From: Verrucomicrobiia bacterium
GTDB taxonomy: Bacteria > Verrucomicrobiota > Verrucomicrobiia > JABWAM01
Assembly (NCBI GenBank): GCA_013360985.1
Contig: JABWAM010000147.1
Location: forward strand, 1-6,229
DNA length: 6,229 nucleotides
Reading direction: 5' to 3'
In this document: piece by piece, positions 1 through 5,655 of the stretch
Position numbering within the stretch: position 1 is the stretch's first letter
Layout of the letters: each line of letters starts with the position of its first letter
Position numbers and translations under genes: made by a program
Notes under the pieces: generated by a model
Told to the model about the DNA's origin: nothing
The model's database searches: none
Seen by the model: the letters and a program-made list of their open reading frames with translations, nothing else

Positions 1-98
1 CCCGCGGCCGGCGCGCCCGCGCGCAGCCGCCGGAGCAACCCGCGCGCGGCGATCTCCGCGAGGCTCTCCCGACAAAACTGGCCAAGGGACGGGTTCAC
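1..98 (-). CDS. Possible N-terminus of a BioF-like (AONS family) PLP enzyme, cut by window edge
   Basis: An open frame begins at a GTG (98-96) and runs without a stop through the left edge, giving about 32 residues. The visible text includes LAEIAARGLLRRLRAG, which resembles the short N-terminal helix of 8-amino-7-oxononanoate synthase and related alpha-oxoamine synthases, where a 'Leu-x-x-Leu/Ile-x-x-x-Gly-Leu-x-Arg-x-Leu' pattern precedes the PLP domain. That family joins pimeloyl-CoA or pimeloyl-ACP to alanine in biotin synthesis. No catalytic residue is visible, so the family call is a guess from a short segment. The frame lies 25 nt after the stop of the upstream exported protein on the same strand, so it could be the next gene of the leuA transcript. 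There is no clear ribosome binding site and the start is uncertain. Confidence 0.38.
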   Translation of the reverse strand, partial: MNPSLGQFCRESLAEIAARGLLRRLRAGAPAA

Positions 99-123
99 GC
101 GGCGATGCGTCCCGGACGACGGA

Positions 124-693
124 TCATTTCGCGGACGTTCGCTCCGGCATCGCGATGATCACCGCCCAGGAATCCACGTGGTAACGCAGATCGGCCATCT
201 CGCACGCATAACGAATCGCCGTCAGCAGGGAGACCTTCCGGAGGTTCAGCGTGACGTTCGCCTTGAGCGAAGGCGGAACGAGGTTGATGAAGTTCACGTG
301 AGGATCGGCGTCTTTGCCGTTTGAGGACGGGTTGGCCTTTTCCTTGAAGAAATCGAGAACGGTCTCCCAATCGGCGCCGTCGAACTTGACCTCCTCGAGA
401 AGGATGCCCTCGAGACGCTTCCGCGTTTCGCCGATCTTCGAGGGATTCCGCGCGCGCGCCTGCTGGATCATCTGGAGAAAGGCGCGGCTCGGCGAATGCG
501 ACGGATGCTTCAGGAGATAGGTTTTGAGCAGCGGCTCCGCCTGATCGTATTGGCCGGACCAGAACAGCCCGCGCGCCTCCTGAAACTCACGGTCGTCGCT
601 CGCCTCCATCGGGGCGTTTGCCGCGCCGAGGCCCGCGGCCAGCAGGAGAAAACCTCCCGCGGCGAGGGCCCGTCGCGCACGCGTCGAGATCAT
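124..693 (-). CDS. Small exported protein with a TPR-like N-half and an STN-like C-half
   Basis: A 189-residue protein of unknown function. The start at 693 is set by a strong GGAGGAGG seven bases upstream; a longer frame to 735 would overlap the leuA end and bypass this site. Residues 5-27 form a signal peptide (Arg-rich start, then AAGGFLLLAAGLGAANA), so the product is probably periplasmic or outer-membrane associated. Residues about 33-65 look like one TPR-type helix pair (GLFWSGQYDQAEPLLKTYL). The C-terminal 100 residues hold an amphipathic beta-alpha module, EGILLEEVKFDGADWETVLD followed by VTLNLRKVSLLTAIRYAC and a YHVDSWAVIIAMP strand. This resembles secretin and TonB short N-terminal (STN) domains, often found in PVC-group proteins, but no secretin pore follows. 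It lies 25 nt behind leuA and is probably co-transcribed, though its role has no evident link to leucine synthesis. The domain call is by pattern only. Confidence 0.82.
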   Translation of the reverse strand: MISTRARRALAAGGFLLLAAGLGAANAPMEASDDREFQEARGLFWSGQYDQAEPLLKTYLLKHPSHSPSRAFLQMIQQARARNPSKIGETRKRLEGILLEEVKFDGADWETVLDFFKEKANPSSNGKDADPHVNFINLVPPSLKANVTLNLRKVSLLTAIRYACEMADLRYHVDSWAVIIAMPERTSAK

Positions 694-700
694 GATCCGT

Positions 701-708
701 CCTCCTCC
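701..708 (-). promoter_or_regulatory. Strong Shine-Dalgarno site of the exported protein gene
   Basis: GGAGGAGG reads on the minus strand seven bases before the ATG at 693. It fixes that start against the longer frame opening at 735. It is the only textbook ribosome binding site in the window, which makes the lack of such sites before leuA, aroK, prfB, trpC and bacterioferritin more noticeable. Confidence 0.88.
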
Positions 709-718
709 GTTTCGCGCC

Positions 719-2257
719 TCATTTCGCGCGCGCAAAGGAGCGGTTCACCGCGTTCAGATAGGCGCGGGCGCTCGCCTCGATGATGTCGGTGGACGCCCCT
801 TTGCCCGTCAAGACCTGTCCCTTGCCGAAGTCGGCCTTGATCGTCACCTCGCCGATCGCATCCTTGCCCGCCGAAACGGCGCGCAATTGGTAATCGAGCA
901 GTTTCCCCTGGCGCCCCGTGATCCGGTCGATCGTCCGCAAGGCCGCCTCGACAGGCCCGTCGCCGGTCCCCGCGTCCTTGTGGGTGGTGGACGCGCGGCC
1001 GGATCCGGCGCGCGTCAGACGGACGGTGGCCGTCGGCACGACGCCGCTGCCGGAGGTCACGGAGAGATAATCCAACGACCAAACCTCGACCACGTCGGAA
1101 GCCGCCGCATCCACGAGCGTAGCCAGGTCGTCGTCGTACACGAACTTCTTCTTGTCGCCGAGCGCCTTGAAGCGCGCGAAGATCGCCTCCAGGTTGCGCT
1201 CCGCGAGCCGATAACCCAGATGCTTCAGGCGCAACGCCAGGGCGTGACGCCCGCTGTGCTTGGTCAACGGCAACTCGGTGACGCCCCAACCGATCTCCTG
1301 GGGATCCATGATCTCGTAGGTCTCGCGTTTCTTGAGGATGCCGTCCTGATGGATGCCCGCGCTGTGCGCGAAGGCGTTGTCGCCCACGATCGCCTTGTTG
1401 CGCTGGACGACGAACCCGCACATGCGCGCGACGAGCCGCGAGGTGCGCATGATCTCGCTCACCTTGACGCCGGTGTCCGCGGGGCCATAGACATCGCGGC
1501 GGGTGCGCAGGGCCATGCTCACCTCCTCGAGCGCGGCGTTGCCCGCGCGTTCCCCGATCCCATTGATCGTGCCCTCGACCTGGCGGACGCCGTTCTGGAC
1601 TCCGCTCAGGGAGTTGGCGACCGCGAGCCCGAGGTCGTTGTGGCAGTGCGCGCTGAACACCACGTTGCGCGCGCCCCGCGCGTTCGCGAGGACATGGGCG
1701 AACATCGCGCCGTATTCCTTCGGCGTGGCATACCCCACCGTGTCGGGGATATTGATGGTCGTCGCGCCCGCCGAAATCGCCGCTTCGACGATCCGGACGA
1801 GGAAATCCCATTCCGTCCGCGAACCATCCTCCGGCGAAAACTGGACGTTCGGACAATGCTTGCGCGCGAGGCGCACGCCCTGCACGGCCAACCTCAGGAT
1901 TTCGTCCTGCGCCTTCCCGAACTTGTACTGGCGATGGATTTTCGAGGTGCCGAGAAAGACATGGATTCGCCCGCGTTTGCCGGCCGGCTGGATCGCGCGC
2001 GCGGCGGCCTCGATGTCTTTCGGCACGCAGCGCGCCAGACCCGAGATCATGGGCCCGCGCACTTCGCGGGCGATCGCCCGCACCGCCTCGAAATCGCCCC
2101 GACTGATCACGGGAAAACCCGCCTCGATCACGTCCACGCCGAGGCGGGCGAGCTGATGGGCGACTTCCATCTTTTCGCGTTGGTTCATCGAGGCGCCCGG
2201 ACACTGTTCGCCGTCGCGCAGCGTCGTGTCGTAAATGATGATTCGGTCTTGGCTCAT
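719..2257 (-). CDS. leuA: 2-isopropylmalate synthase
   Basis: LeuA condenses acetyl-CoA with 2-oxoisovalerate to give 2-isopropylmalate, the committed cytosolic step of leucine synthesis. The 512-residue length suits the long bacterial form (E. coli 523). Visible motifs are YDTTLRDGEQ (residues 9-18, with the catalytic Arg14-Asp15 of the DRE-TIM family), TTINIPDTVGYATP, the metal-binding HCHND (204-208), GIGERAGN (233-240) and AFAHSAGIHQDGILK. The C-terminal part from about residue 370 is the dimeric feedback domain (GDGPVEAALRTI, then GKGASTDIIEASARAYLNAV), the usual site of leucine inhibition. The start is forced: an in-frame TGA at 2284-2282 lies 27 nt upstream with no other start codon between, yet no Shine-Dalgarno precedes the ATG. 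A terminator and leucine-rich leader frame lie just upstream. Citramalate or homocitrate synthase is less likely given the close match to LeuA throughout. Confidence 0.97.
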   Translation of the reverse strand: MSQDRIIIYDTTLRDGEQCPGASMNQREKMEVAHQLARLGVDVIEAGFPVISRGDFEAVRAIAREVRGPMISGLARCVPKDIEAAARAIQPAGKRGRIHVFLGTSKIHRQYKFGKAQDEILRLAVQGVRLARKHCPNVQFSPEDGSRTEWDFLVRIVEAAISAGATTINIPDTVGYATPKEYGAMFAHVLANARGARNVVFSAHCHNDLGLAVANSLSGVQNGVRQVEGTINGIGERAGNAALEEVSMALRTRRDVYGPADTGVKVSEIMRTSRLVARMCGFVVQRNKAIVGDNAFAHSAGIHQDGILKKRETYEIMDPQEIGWGVTELPLTKHSGRHALALRLKHLGYRLAERNLEAIFARFKALGDKKKFVYDDDLATLVDAAASDVVEVWSLDYLSVTSGSGVVPTATVRLTRAGSGRASTTHKDAGTGDGPVEAALRTIDRITGRQGKLLDYQLRAVSAGKDAIGEVTIKADFGKGQVLTGKGASTDIIEASARAYLNAVNRSFARAK

Positions 2258-2320
2258 ATCGGTTGTTTCGTGTGCTGGGGGTCAAAGGAATGGTCGCCTC
2301 CTCGCCCGCGGGTTTCCAGC

Positions 2321-2357
2321 AAACAAAAAACCCACGGGCCGTCAGGCGGCCCGTGGG
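2321..2357 (-). terminator. Intrinsic terminator in the leuA leader (predicted attenuator)
   Basis: On the minus strand CCCACGGGCC (2357-2348) pairs perfectly with GGCCCGTGGG (2340-2331). One more G-C pair can close the loop to five bases, giving an 11-bp stem. It is followed at once by TTTTTTGTTT (2330-2321). The hairpin lies 135 nt after the aroK stop but 22 nt after the stop of the leucine-rich leader frame and 73 nt before leuA, so an attenuator is favoured over a plain aroK terminator. There is no T-run on the other side, so it acts only leftward. Confidence 0.93.
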
Positions 2358-2398
2358 TCGGCTTCCGCTCGCGCGTCGTTCAGCCGCGCGACCCGGCC
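2355..2398 (-). promoter_or_regulatory. Candidate antiterminator of the leuA attenuator
   Basis: On the minus strand GGGTCG (2394-2389), near the end of the leader frame, is exactly complementary to CGACCC (2360-2355), whose last three bases are the base of the terminator 5' arm. The adjoining GGCC (2398-2395) can pair on with the GGGCC of that arm across small bulges. A ribosome stalled at the leucine codons (2439-2413) would leave 2398-2389 free, while one at the leader stop (2382-2380) would cover it. This pairing was found by eye in GC-rich sequence and no energies were computed. Confidence 0.4.
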
Positions 2399-2460
2399 GA
2401 TCCCCGGCCCGCCAAGGCCGAGAGAAGCATGCCAAGAAGCATTGCGGGAGTTCGACTCAC
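2380..2460 (-). CDS. leuL: Predicted leucine leader peptide upstream of leuA
   Basis: A 26-codon frame from GTG (2460-2458) to TGA (2382-2380). Its core MLLGMLLSAL (residues 7-16) holds five leucines among nine residues, at 8, 9, 12, 13 and 16, using CTT CTT, CTT CTC and TTG. The rest is Gly/Ser/Arg-rich and unlike any protein I know. Runs of the codons for the pathway's end product, followed by a terminator and the first pathway enzyme, define ribosome-mediated attenuation: scarce leucyl-tRNA stalls the ribosome and allows read-through. The start is uncertain. GTG 2460 lies about 7 nt after a -10-like element and would be leaderless; ATG 2442 and ATG 2430 are alternatives, and none has a Shine-Dalgarno. 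CTT is a minor leucine codon here relative to CTC. The symbol follows the role, not sequence homology. Confidence 0.65.
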   Translation of the reverse strand: MSRTPAMLLGMLLSALAGRGSAGSRG

Positions 2461-2467
2461 GTCCAAC

Positions 2468-2496
2468 TCTCTACACGAGGCGCCTCCCGAAGTCAA
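2468..2496 (-). promoter_or_regulatory. Predicted promoter of the leu leader and leuA
   Basis: TTGACT (2496-2491; 5 of 6 to the sigma70 -35) and TAGAGA (2473-2468; 3 of 6 to the -10) are spaced by exactly 17 bases on the minus strand. The -35 contains the aroK stop codon TGA (2495-2493). Transcription would begin near 2461, next to the leader GTG at 2460. The -10 is weak, so this is a sequence-based guess, helped by its fit with the attenuator layout. Confidence 0.48.
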
Positions 2497-3038
2497 CTCG
2501 CGCGAGGCTTTGCCGCGTCGCCCACCCGCCTCCGATAGATACGCGCCACGTCCGCGGCGACTTGACGCGGCGGACGGTTCGATCCCTCGACGCTGAGCGG
2601 AATGATGTCGTAGAGCGGCTGCCGCTCGACGAAAAGACGGCGCAACCGCGCTTCGCCGTCCGACCCCGCGAGCAGCGGCCGATGCCCATGTCCGCGCGCG
2701 CGCGCCCACGCGCATTCAGGCGTCACATGGAGATGGACGACCACCCCCGAGGCGCCGAGGCGTTCGAGATTCACGGGGCGCAGGACAATCCCGCCGCCCG
2801 TCGCGATCACTTGCCCCGCGCTTTGCGCGGCCTCTTCGGCCACCTCCGACTCGATGCGGCGAAACTCCTCCTCGCCGCGCGTCTCGAAGATGCGCGCGAT
2901 GCTCACGCCCTCGCGTTCTTCGATCTGCTGATCGAGATCCACAAAGCGCAGGCCGAGTTCCCCCGCGACGATGCGTCCGACGCTGGTCTTTCCCGAGCCC
3001 ATAAAGCCCACCAGGACGAGATTGGGGAGCGCGTGCAT
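2493..3038 (-). CDS. aroK: Shikimate kinase
   Basis: This enzyme phosphorylates shikimate with ATP in the cytosolic chorismate pathway that feeds Trp, Phe and Tyr. At 181 residues it has the usual length (about 170-180). The Walker A loop is GFMGSGKT (11-18). Asp34 and Asp36 in FVDLD, Arg60 in EEEFRRIE and ATGGG (79-83) make the shikimate and Mg sites. RPLL (120-123) belongs to the lid, and Arg139 in RQPLY is the second substrate-binding Arg. The start is forced: an in-frame TAA (3050-3048) lies only nine bases before the ATG, leaving no room for a Shine-Dalgarno. That TAA is part of a -10-like TAAGAT. The gene is divergent from prfB, and its stop codon lies inside the -35 of the predicted leu promoter, so read-through into the leuA leader is possible. 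aroK and aroL cannot be told apart here. Confidence 0.97.
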   Translation of the reverse strand: MHALPNLVLVGFMGSGKTSVGRIVAGELGLRFVDLDQQIEEREGVSIARIFETRGEEEFRRIESEVAEEAAQSAGQVIATGGGIVLRPVNLERLGASGVVVHLHVTPECAWARARGHGHRPLLAGSDGEARLRRLFVERQPLYDIIPLSVEGSNRPPRQVAADVARIYRRRVGDAAKPRAS

Positions 3039-3044
3039 CCGCGC

Positions 3045-3073
3045 ATCTTACCAGAGGGCGCGCCCGATGAACA
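3045..3073 (-). promoter_or_regulatory. Weak candidate promoter of aroK, leaderless geometry
   Basis: TAAGAT (3050-3045; 4 of 6 to the -10) ends six bases before the aroK ATG. TGTTCA (3073-3068; 3 of 6) sits 17 bases further upstream on the minus strand. Transcription would begin at or next to the A of the start codon. The -35 is poor, and the call rests mainly on the -10, the lack of room for a ribosome binding site and the parallel with prfB. Confidence 0.33.
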
Positions 3074-3226
3074 TGCCCCCCGCGCCCTCTCCGCAGCCCG
3101 CCGACGTGGCGCCGGCGCATCCGCCGCAGAGAAGCGTGCGGCGCTTCGCGGGATTTCGGCGCTCTTCGCCTCCAAAGCGTGGCGGCGCGGCGGTCACCAC
3201 GCCCGCCTCGCGCGAAACGCTCAAGG

Positions 3227-3255
3227 TTGCCTTGCCGCGGACAACCCGTTATTTT
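3227..3255 (+). promoter_or_regulatory. Candidate promoter of prfB, leaderless geometry
   Basis: TTGCCT (3227-3232; 4 of 6) and TATTTT (3250-3255; 4 of 6) are separated by 17 bases, and the -10 is the only AT-rich patch in the region. Its end lies six bases before the prfB ATG at 3262, so the start of transcription would fall on the start codon. No Shine-Dalgarno is seen before prfB, which fits. Confidence 0.4.
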
Positions 3256-3261
3256 TCGCGC

Positions 3262-4399
3262 ATGACGAGCGACCTGCGCCCTGAGATCCAATCCCTTGAG
3301 AGCCGCCTGAACGACCTTCGGAGGTTTCTTTGACGTCGCGAAGCTAAAGACGCGCGTCGAGCATCTCGAAGCGCGAATGGCGGAGCCCGGTTTTTGGGAC
3401 GCTCCGCGGAAGGCGAAGGAAGTGACCGCCGAGATCAGCGCGATCAAAGAACGCCTGACGCGGCACGACGATCTCCGCAGCCGCCTCGCGGACCTCGCCG
3501 CGTACGCGGACCTGATCCAGGCGGATCCGGACTCGCCCGACAGCGCCAAGCTTGCCGAAGAAGCGGCGCGCGAACTCGACGACACCCGGCGGCGGCTCGG
3601 CGATTTCGAACTGGCGATGCTCTTCTCCCGCCCCGAAGACGCGAAGAACGCCATCCTCAGCATTCATTCCGGCGCCGGCGGCACGGAGGCGTTCGATTGG
3701 GCGGACATGCTCTTTCGAATGTATCGCCGCTACTGCGAACGCCACGGTTTCGAGATCGAGGTCACCGACGCCCTTCCCGGCGAAGGCGCGGGAATGAAGA
3801 ACGTCACCTTTCTCGTGCGCGGCCCGAACGCCTACGGCTACCTCAAGACCGAGCGCGGGGTGCACCGCCTCGTCCGGATCTCGCCGTTCGACGCGAACGC
3901 CCGCCGCCACACCTCCTTCGCCTCGCTCGATGTCCTCGCCGAGATGGATGACGACATCGAGATCGAGATTCAGGAGAAAGATATCCGGGTGGACACCTAC
4001 CGTTCGAGCGGCGCCGGCGGTCAGCACGTGAACAAGACCGATTCCGCGGTTCGCATCACCCACCTCCCGACCGGAATCGTGGTCGCCTGCCAGAACGAAC
4101 GTTCGCAGCAGAAAAACCGGGTCACCGGCATGCGGATCCTCAAGGCCCGCCTCTACGAAATGGAGATGGACAAGAAACGCGCCGAGATCGAGCGGCACTA
4201 CAGCGAAAAGGGCGATATCGCTTTCGGCCAACACATCCGTTCGTATGTGCTGCAGCCGTACCAACTCGTGAAGGACCGGCGGACCGGCGAACACACCAGC
4301 AACGTGCAGGCTGTGCTCGACGGCGAAATTGACGCCTTTATCGAAGCGTCGCTCAAGGGGAAGAAGGCCGCCGCCAGTGATCAAGAGGAGGATGTTTAA
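3262..4399 (+). CDS. prfB: Peptide chain release factor 2, made by +1 programmed frameshift
   Basis: RF2 ends translation at UGA and UAA codons in the ribosomal A site. The gene is two frames: 3262-3330 (23 codons), then after skipping T3331, 3332-4399, for 378 residues (E. coli 365, the TGA being codon 26 there and 24 here). The GTG/ATG-based frame from 3377 alone would miss the first 38 residues. SPF (207-209) is the RF2 stop-codon recognition tripeptide, and GGQ (252-254, in SSGAGGQHVNKTDSAVRI) triggers hydrolysis of peptidyl-tRNA. The N-terminal coiled region spans roughly residues 1-120. The C-terminus carries a short charged tail (KGKKAAASDQEEDV). The upstream frame is open to 2971, but the ATG at 3262 gives the standard RF2 N-terminus and lies right after a promoter-like element. 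prfB is divergent from aroK and 86 bases before trpC. RF2 regulates its own level through the frameshift. Confidence 0.98.
3319..3334 (+). promoter_or_regulatory. prfB +1 programmed frameshift site
   Basis: The sequence CGGAGG TTT CTT TGA C contains a Shine-Dalgarno-like GGAGG, three bases, the slippery CTT, the in-frame TGA (3331-3333) and a following C. This is the same order and spacing as the E. coli site. When RF2 is scarce, the ribosome pauses at the TGA and slips by one base so that GAC (3332-3334) is read. The downstream frame joins exactly to the RF2 frame. Confidence 0.96.
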
Positions 4400-4485
4400 A
4401 AAAGACGCGACGAACCGCGCGCGCGACCTCCTCCCTCCTCCGATCGCATGCCCTCGCCCTGCCATCTCCTTTCTTCCCCATACGC

Positions 4486-5277
4486 ATGAATTTCCTCGAA
4501 AAAATCTTGGAACGCAAGCGGGCGGAGGTCGAGGAGCGCGCGCGACGCGTCCCTCTCGAGGAACTTCGTTCCCGGCCCGATCCCCGCGGCGCGCCGAGGT
4601 CGCTCGCCGCCTCTCTTCGTTCGCCGCACGGCTTCGCCCTCATCGCCGAAATCAAAAAGGCGTCGCCCTCCGCGGGTTTGATCCGGGCGCATTTCGATCC
4701 GGGCGCCCTCGCCAAAGCGTATGCGCGCGGCGGCGCAAGCGCCCTCTCCGTCCTCACCGACGAACCGTTCTTCCAGGGGCGCCTCGAACACCTCCGCCTC
4801 GCGCGCGACGCCGCGCGCCTGCCCTGTCTCCGCAAGGATTTCATCCTTTCCGAATACCAGGTTTGGGAAGCGCGCGCCGCCGGCGCCGACGCGATCCTCC
4901 TCATTATCGCCGCGCTCATGCGGCGAGAGATGATTCGCCTCCTCGAACTCGCGCAAAACCTCGACCTCGAAACGCTCGTCGAAGTCCATGACGCGCGCGA
5001 GATGGACGCCGCCCTGCGTCTGAATGCGCCGATCATCGGGATCAACAACCGGAACCTCCGCACCTTCGAAGTCGATCTCGGCGCCACCGAACGGCTCAGC
5101 GAGGAGGTCGGCCCGGACCACATTCTCGTGAGCGAGAGCGGCATCCACACCGGAGCCGACGCCGCCCGGGTGCGATCCTGGGGCGCCGACGCGATCCTCG
5201 TGGGCGAGGCCCTCATGCGCGCTCCCGACAAGGCCGCGAAGATGGCGGAATTGAAGGGAAGGCCGCTTCCGGCCTGA
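4486..5277 (+). CDS. trpC: Indole-3-glycerol phosphate synthase
   Basis: TrpC closes the ring of 1-(2-carboxyphenylamino)-1-deoxyribulose-5-phosphate, with loss of CO2 and water, to give indole-3-glycerol phosphate for tryptophan. This is a stand-alone 263-residue TIM barrel with no TrpF domain fused. IAEIKKASPSAG carries Glu55, Lys57 and the SPS phosphate motif (60-62). LRKDFI holds the catalytic Lys117, ETLVEVHD has Glu166, GINNRNL spans 185-191, VSESGI spans 215-220 and ILVGEALM begins near 237. No other trp gene is in the window, so it is either a scattered trp gene or part of an operon continuing differently elsewhere. The 86-base gap after prfB is pyrimidine-rich with no terminator, so co-transcription with prfB is possible. 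No Shine-Dalgarno precedes the ATG, and its start agrees with the family's normal N-terminal helix (FLEKILERKRAEV). Confidence 0.97.
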   Translation: MNFLEKILERKRAEVEERARRVPLEELRSRPDPRGAPRSLAASLRSPHGFALIAEIKKASPSAGLIRAHFDPGALAKAYARGGASALSVLTDEPFFQGRLEHLRLARDAARLPCLRKDFILSEYQVWEARAAGADAILLIIAALMRREMIRLLELAQNLDLETLVEVHDAREMDAALRLNAPIIGINNRNLRTFEVDLGATERLSEEVGPDHILVSESGIHTGADAARVRSWGADAILVGEALMRAPDKAAKMAELKGRPLPA

Positions 5278-5306
5278 TCGCATCCCTTCCCCGCCCCCCG
5301 GATGAC

Positions 5307-5350
5307 GGCGGCAAGAGGGGGACAAGAGGGCGGCAAGAGGGCGGCAAGAG
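5307..5350 (+). repeat. Tandem repeat, four units of 11 bp
   Basis: The unit GGCGGCAAGAG occurs at 5307-5317, 5329-5339 and 5340-5350, with a variant GGGGACAAGAG (two changes) at 5318-5328. A partial GGC follows. The array lies between trpC and the small lipoprotein gene, just before a TTGACG that looks like a -35. The unit is close to one helical turn, so it could present a protein face repeatedly, or may simply be a slippage minisatellite. Confidence 0.85.
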
Positions 5351-5397
5351 GGCCTTGACGGATCCCCGCCTTTTATGCGAAGAAGGTTCCGCCCATC

Positions 5398-5592
5398 ATG
5401 AAACGCCTGTCCCTGCTCCTCGCCTTCGCGGCGCTCGCCTCCGTCTTCGCCTCCTGCACTCCCGCGCGCCGCGCCGGATTGGGATACCGGCCCTACGGAA
5501 TCTATTCCGCCACGGTCTACGACGACGCCCCGGGCGGCTGGGACGTCTACCGAGGCCGCGGCGGCGGCACCCGCGTCAAATACAGCGAGTGA
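5398..5592 (+). CDS. Tiny predicted lipoprotein, unknown function
   Basis: This 64-residue product has a clear lipoprotein-type export signal: MKR, a hydrophobic stretch LSLLLAFAALASVFA and a Cys at 20 in the lipobox-like FASC (Phe at -3 is less usual than Leu). The mature part is only 45 residues, Gly/Arg/Tyr-rich (RPYGIYSATVYDD, YRGRGGGTRVKYSE), with no known domain. Thr follows the lipid Cys, which would favour outer-membrane placement under the E. coli rule. An AGAAGG 11 bases upstream is a weak ribosome binding site. A second possible start codon at 5375 opens an eight-codon frame whose TGA overlaps this ATG (ATGA). The gene is bounded by the 11-bp repeat upstream and the bacterioferritin promoter region downstream. 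Reality of the gene rests on the signal peptide; I know of no homologue. Confidence 0.62.
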   Translation: MKRLSLLLAFAALASVFASCTPARRAGLGYRPYGIYSATVYDDAPGGWDVYRGRGGGTRVKYSE

Positions 5593-5655
5593 CGGAATCC
5601 CGGCCCCGCATCCCCCGCCCGCCCCGCGCCCCGCGCCTTCTCGGTGAAAAACTCC

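Noticed and set aside
2289..2303. GAGGAGG on the minus strand 5 bases before ATT, inside the leuA leader
   Set aside because: It looks like a strong ribosome binding site, but ATT would be a very rare start and its frame is a leuA shadow; it lies 39 bases from the leuA ATG, too far to serve it directly.
692..2596. Long plus-strand open frame (634 codons) across leuA, and a 581-codon minus frame in another phase
   Set aside because: Both are Arg/Pro/Ala-rich GC-driven shadows of leuA with no recognisable domain; the LeuA frame has full motif support.
2971..3333. Frame upstream of and continuous with the first prfB frame, which could extend RF2 by about 65 residues from ATG 3067
   Set aside because: The added text is Pro/Ala/Arg-rich low-complexity, the known RF2 N-terminus begins about 25 codons before the frameshift, and a promoter-like element lies inside the extension.
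4384..4396. GAGGAGG directly before an ATG at 4393 at the prfB end
   Set aside because: There is no spacing between site and ATG, the bases code the RF2 tail, and the frame it opens is out of phase with trpC and Pro/Arg-rich.
3344..4465. Minus-strand open frame of 373 codons opposite prfB
   Set aside because: It is the antisense of prfB, with His/Val/Glu-rich composition typical of shadows of high-GC genes, and no motif.
5260..5275. Hairpin AGGCCG-CTTC-CGGCCT at the trpC end, considered as a terminator
   Set aside because: The stem is only six pairs, lies in the last codons and is not followed by a T-run; such stems are frequent in GC-rich DNA.
4396..5325. Two long minus-strand frames opposite trpC
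   Set aside because: Antisense shadows of trpC, which has complete family motifs in its own frame.
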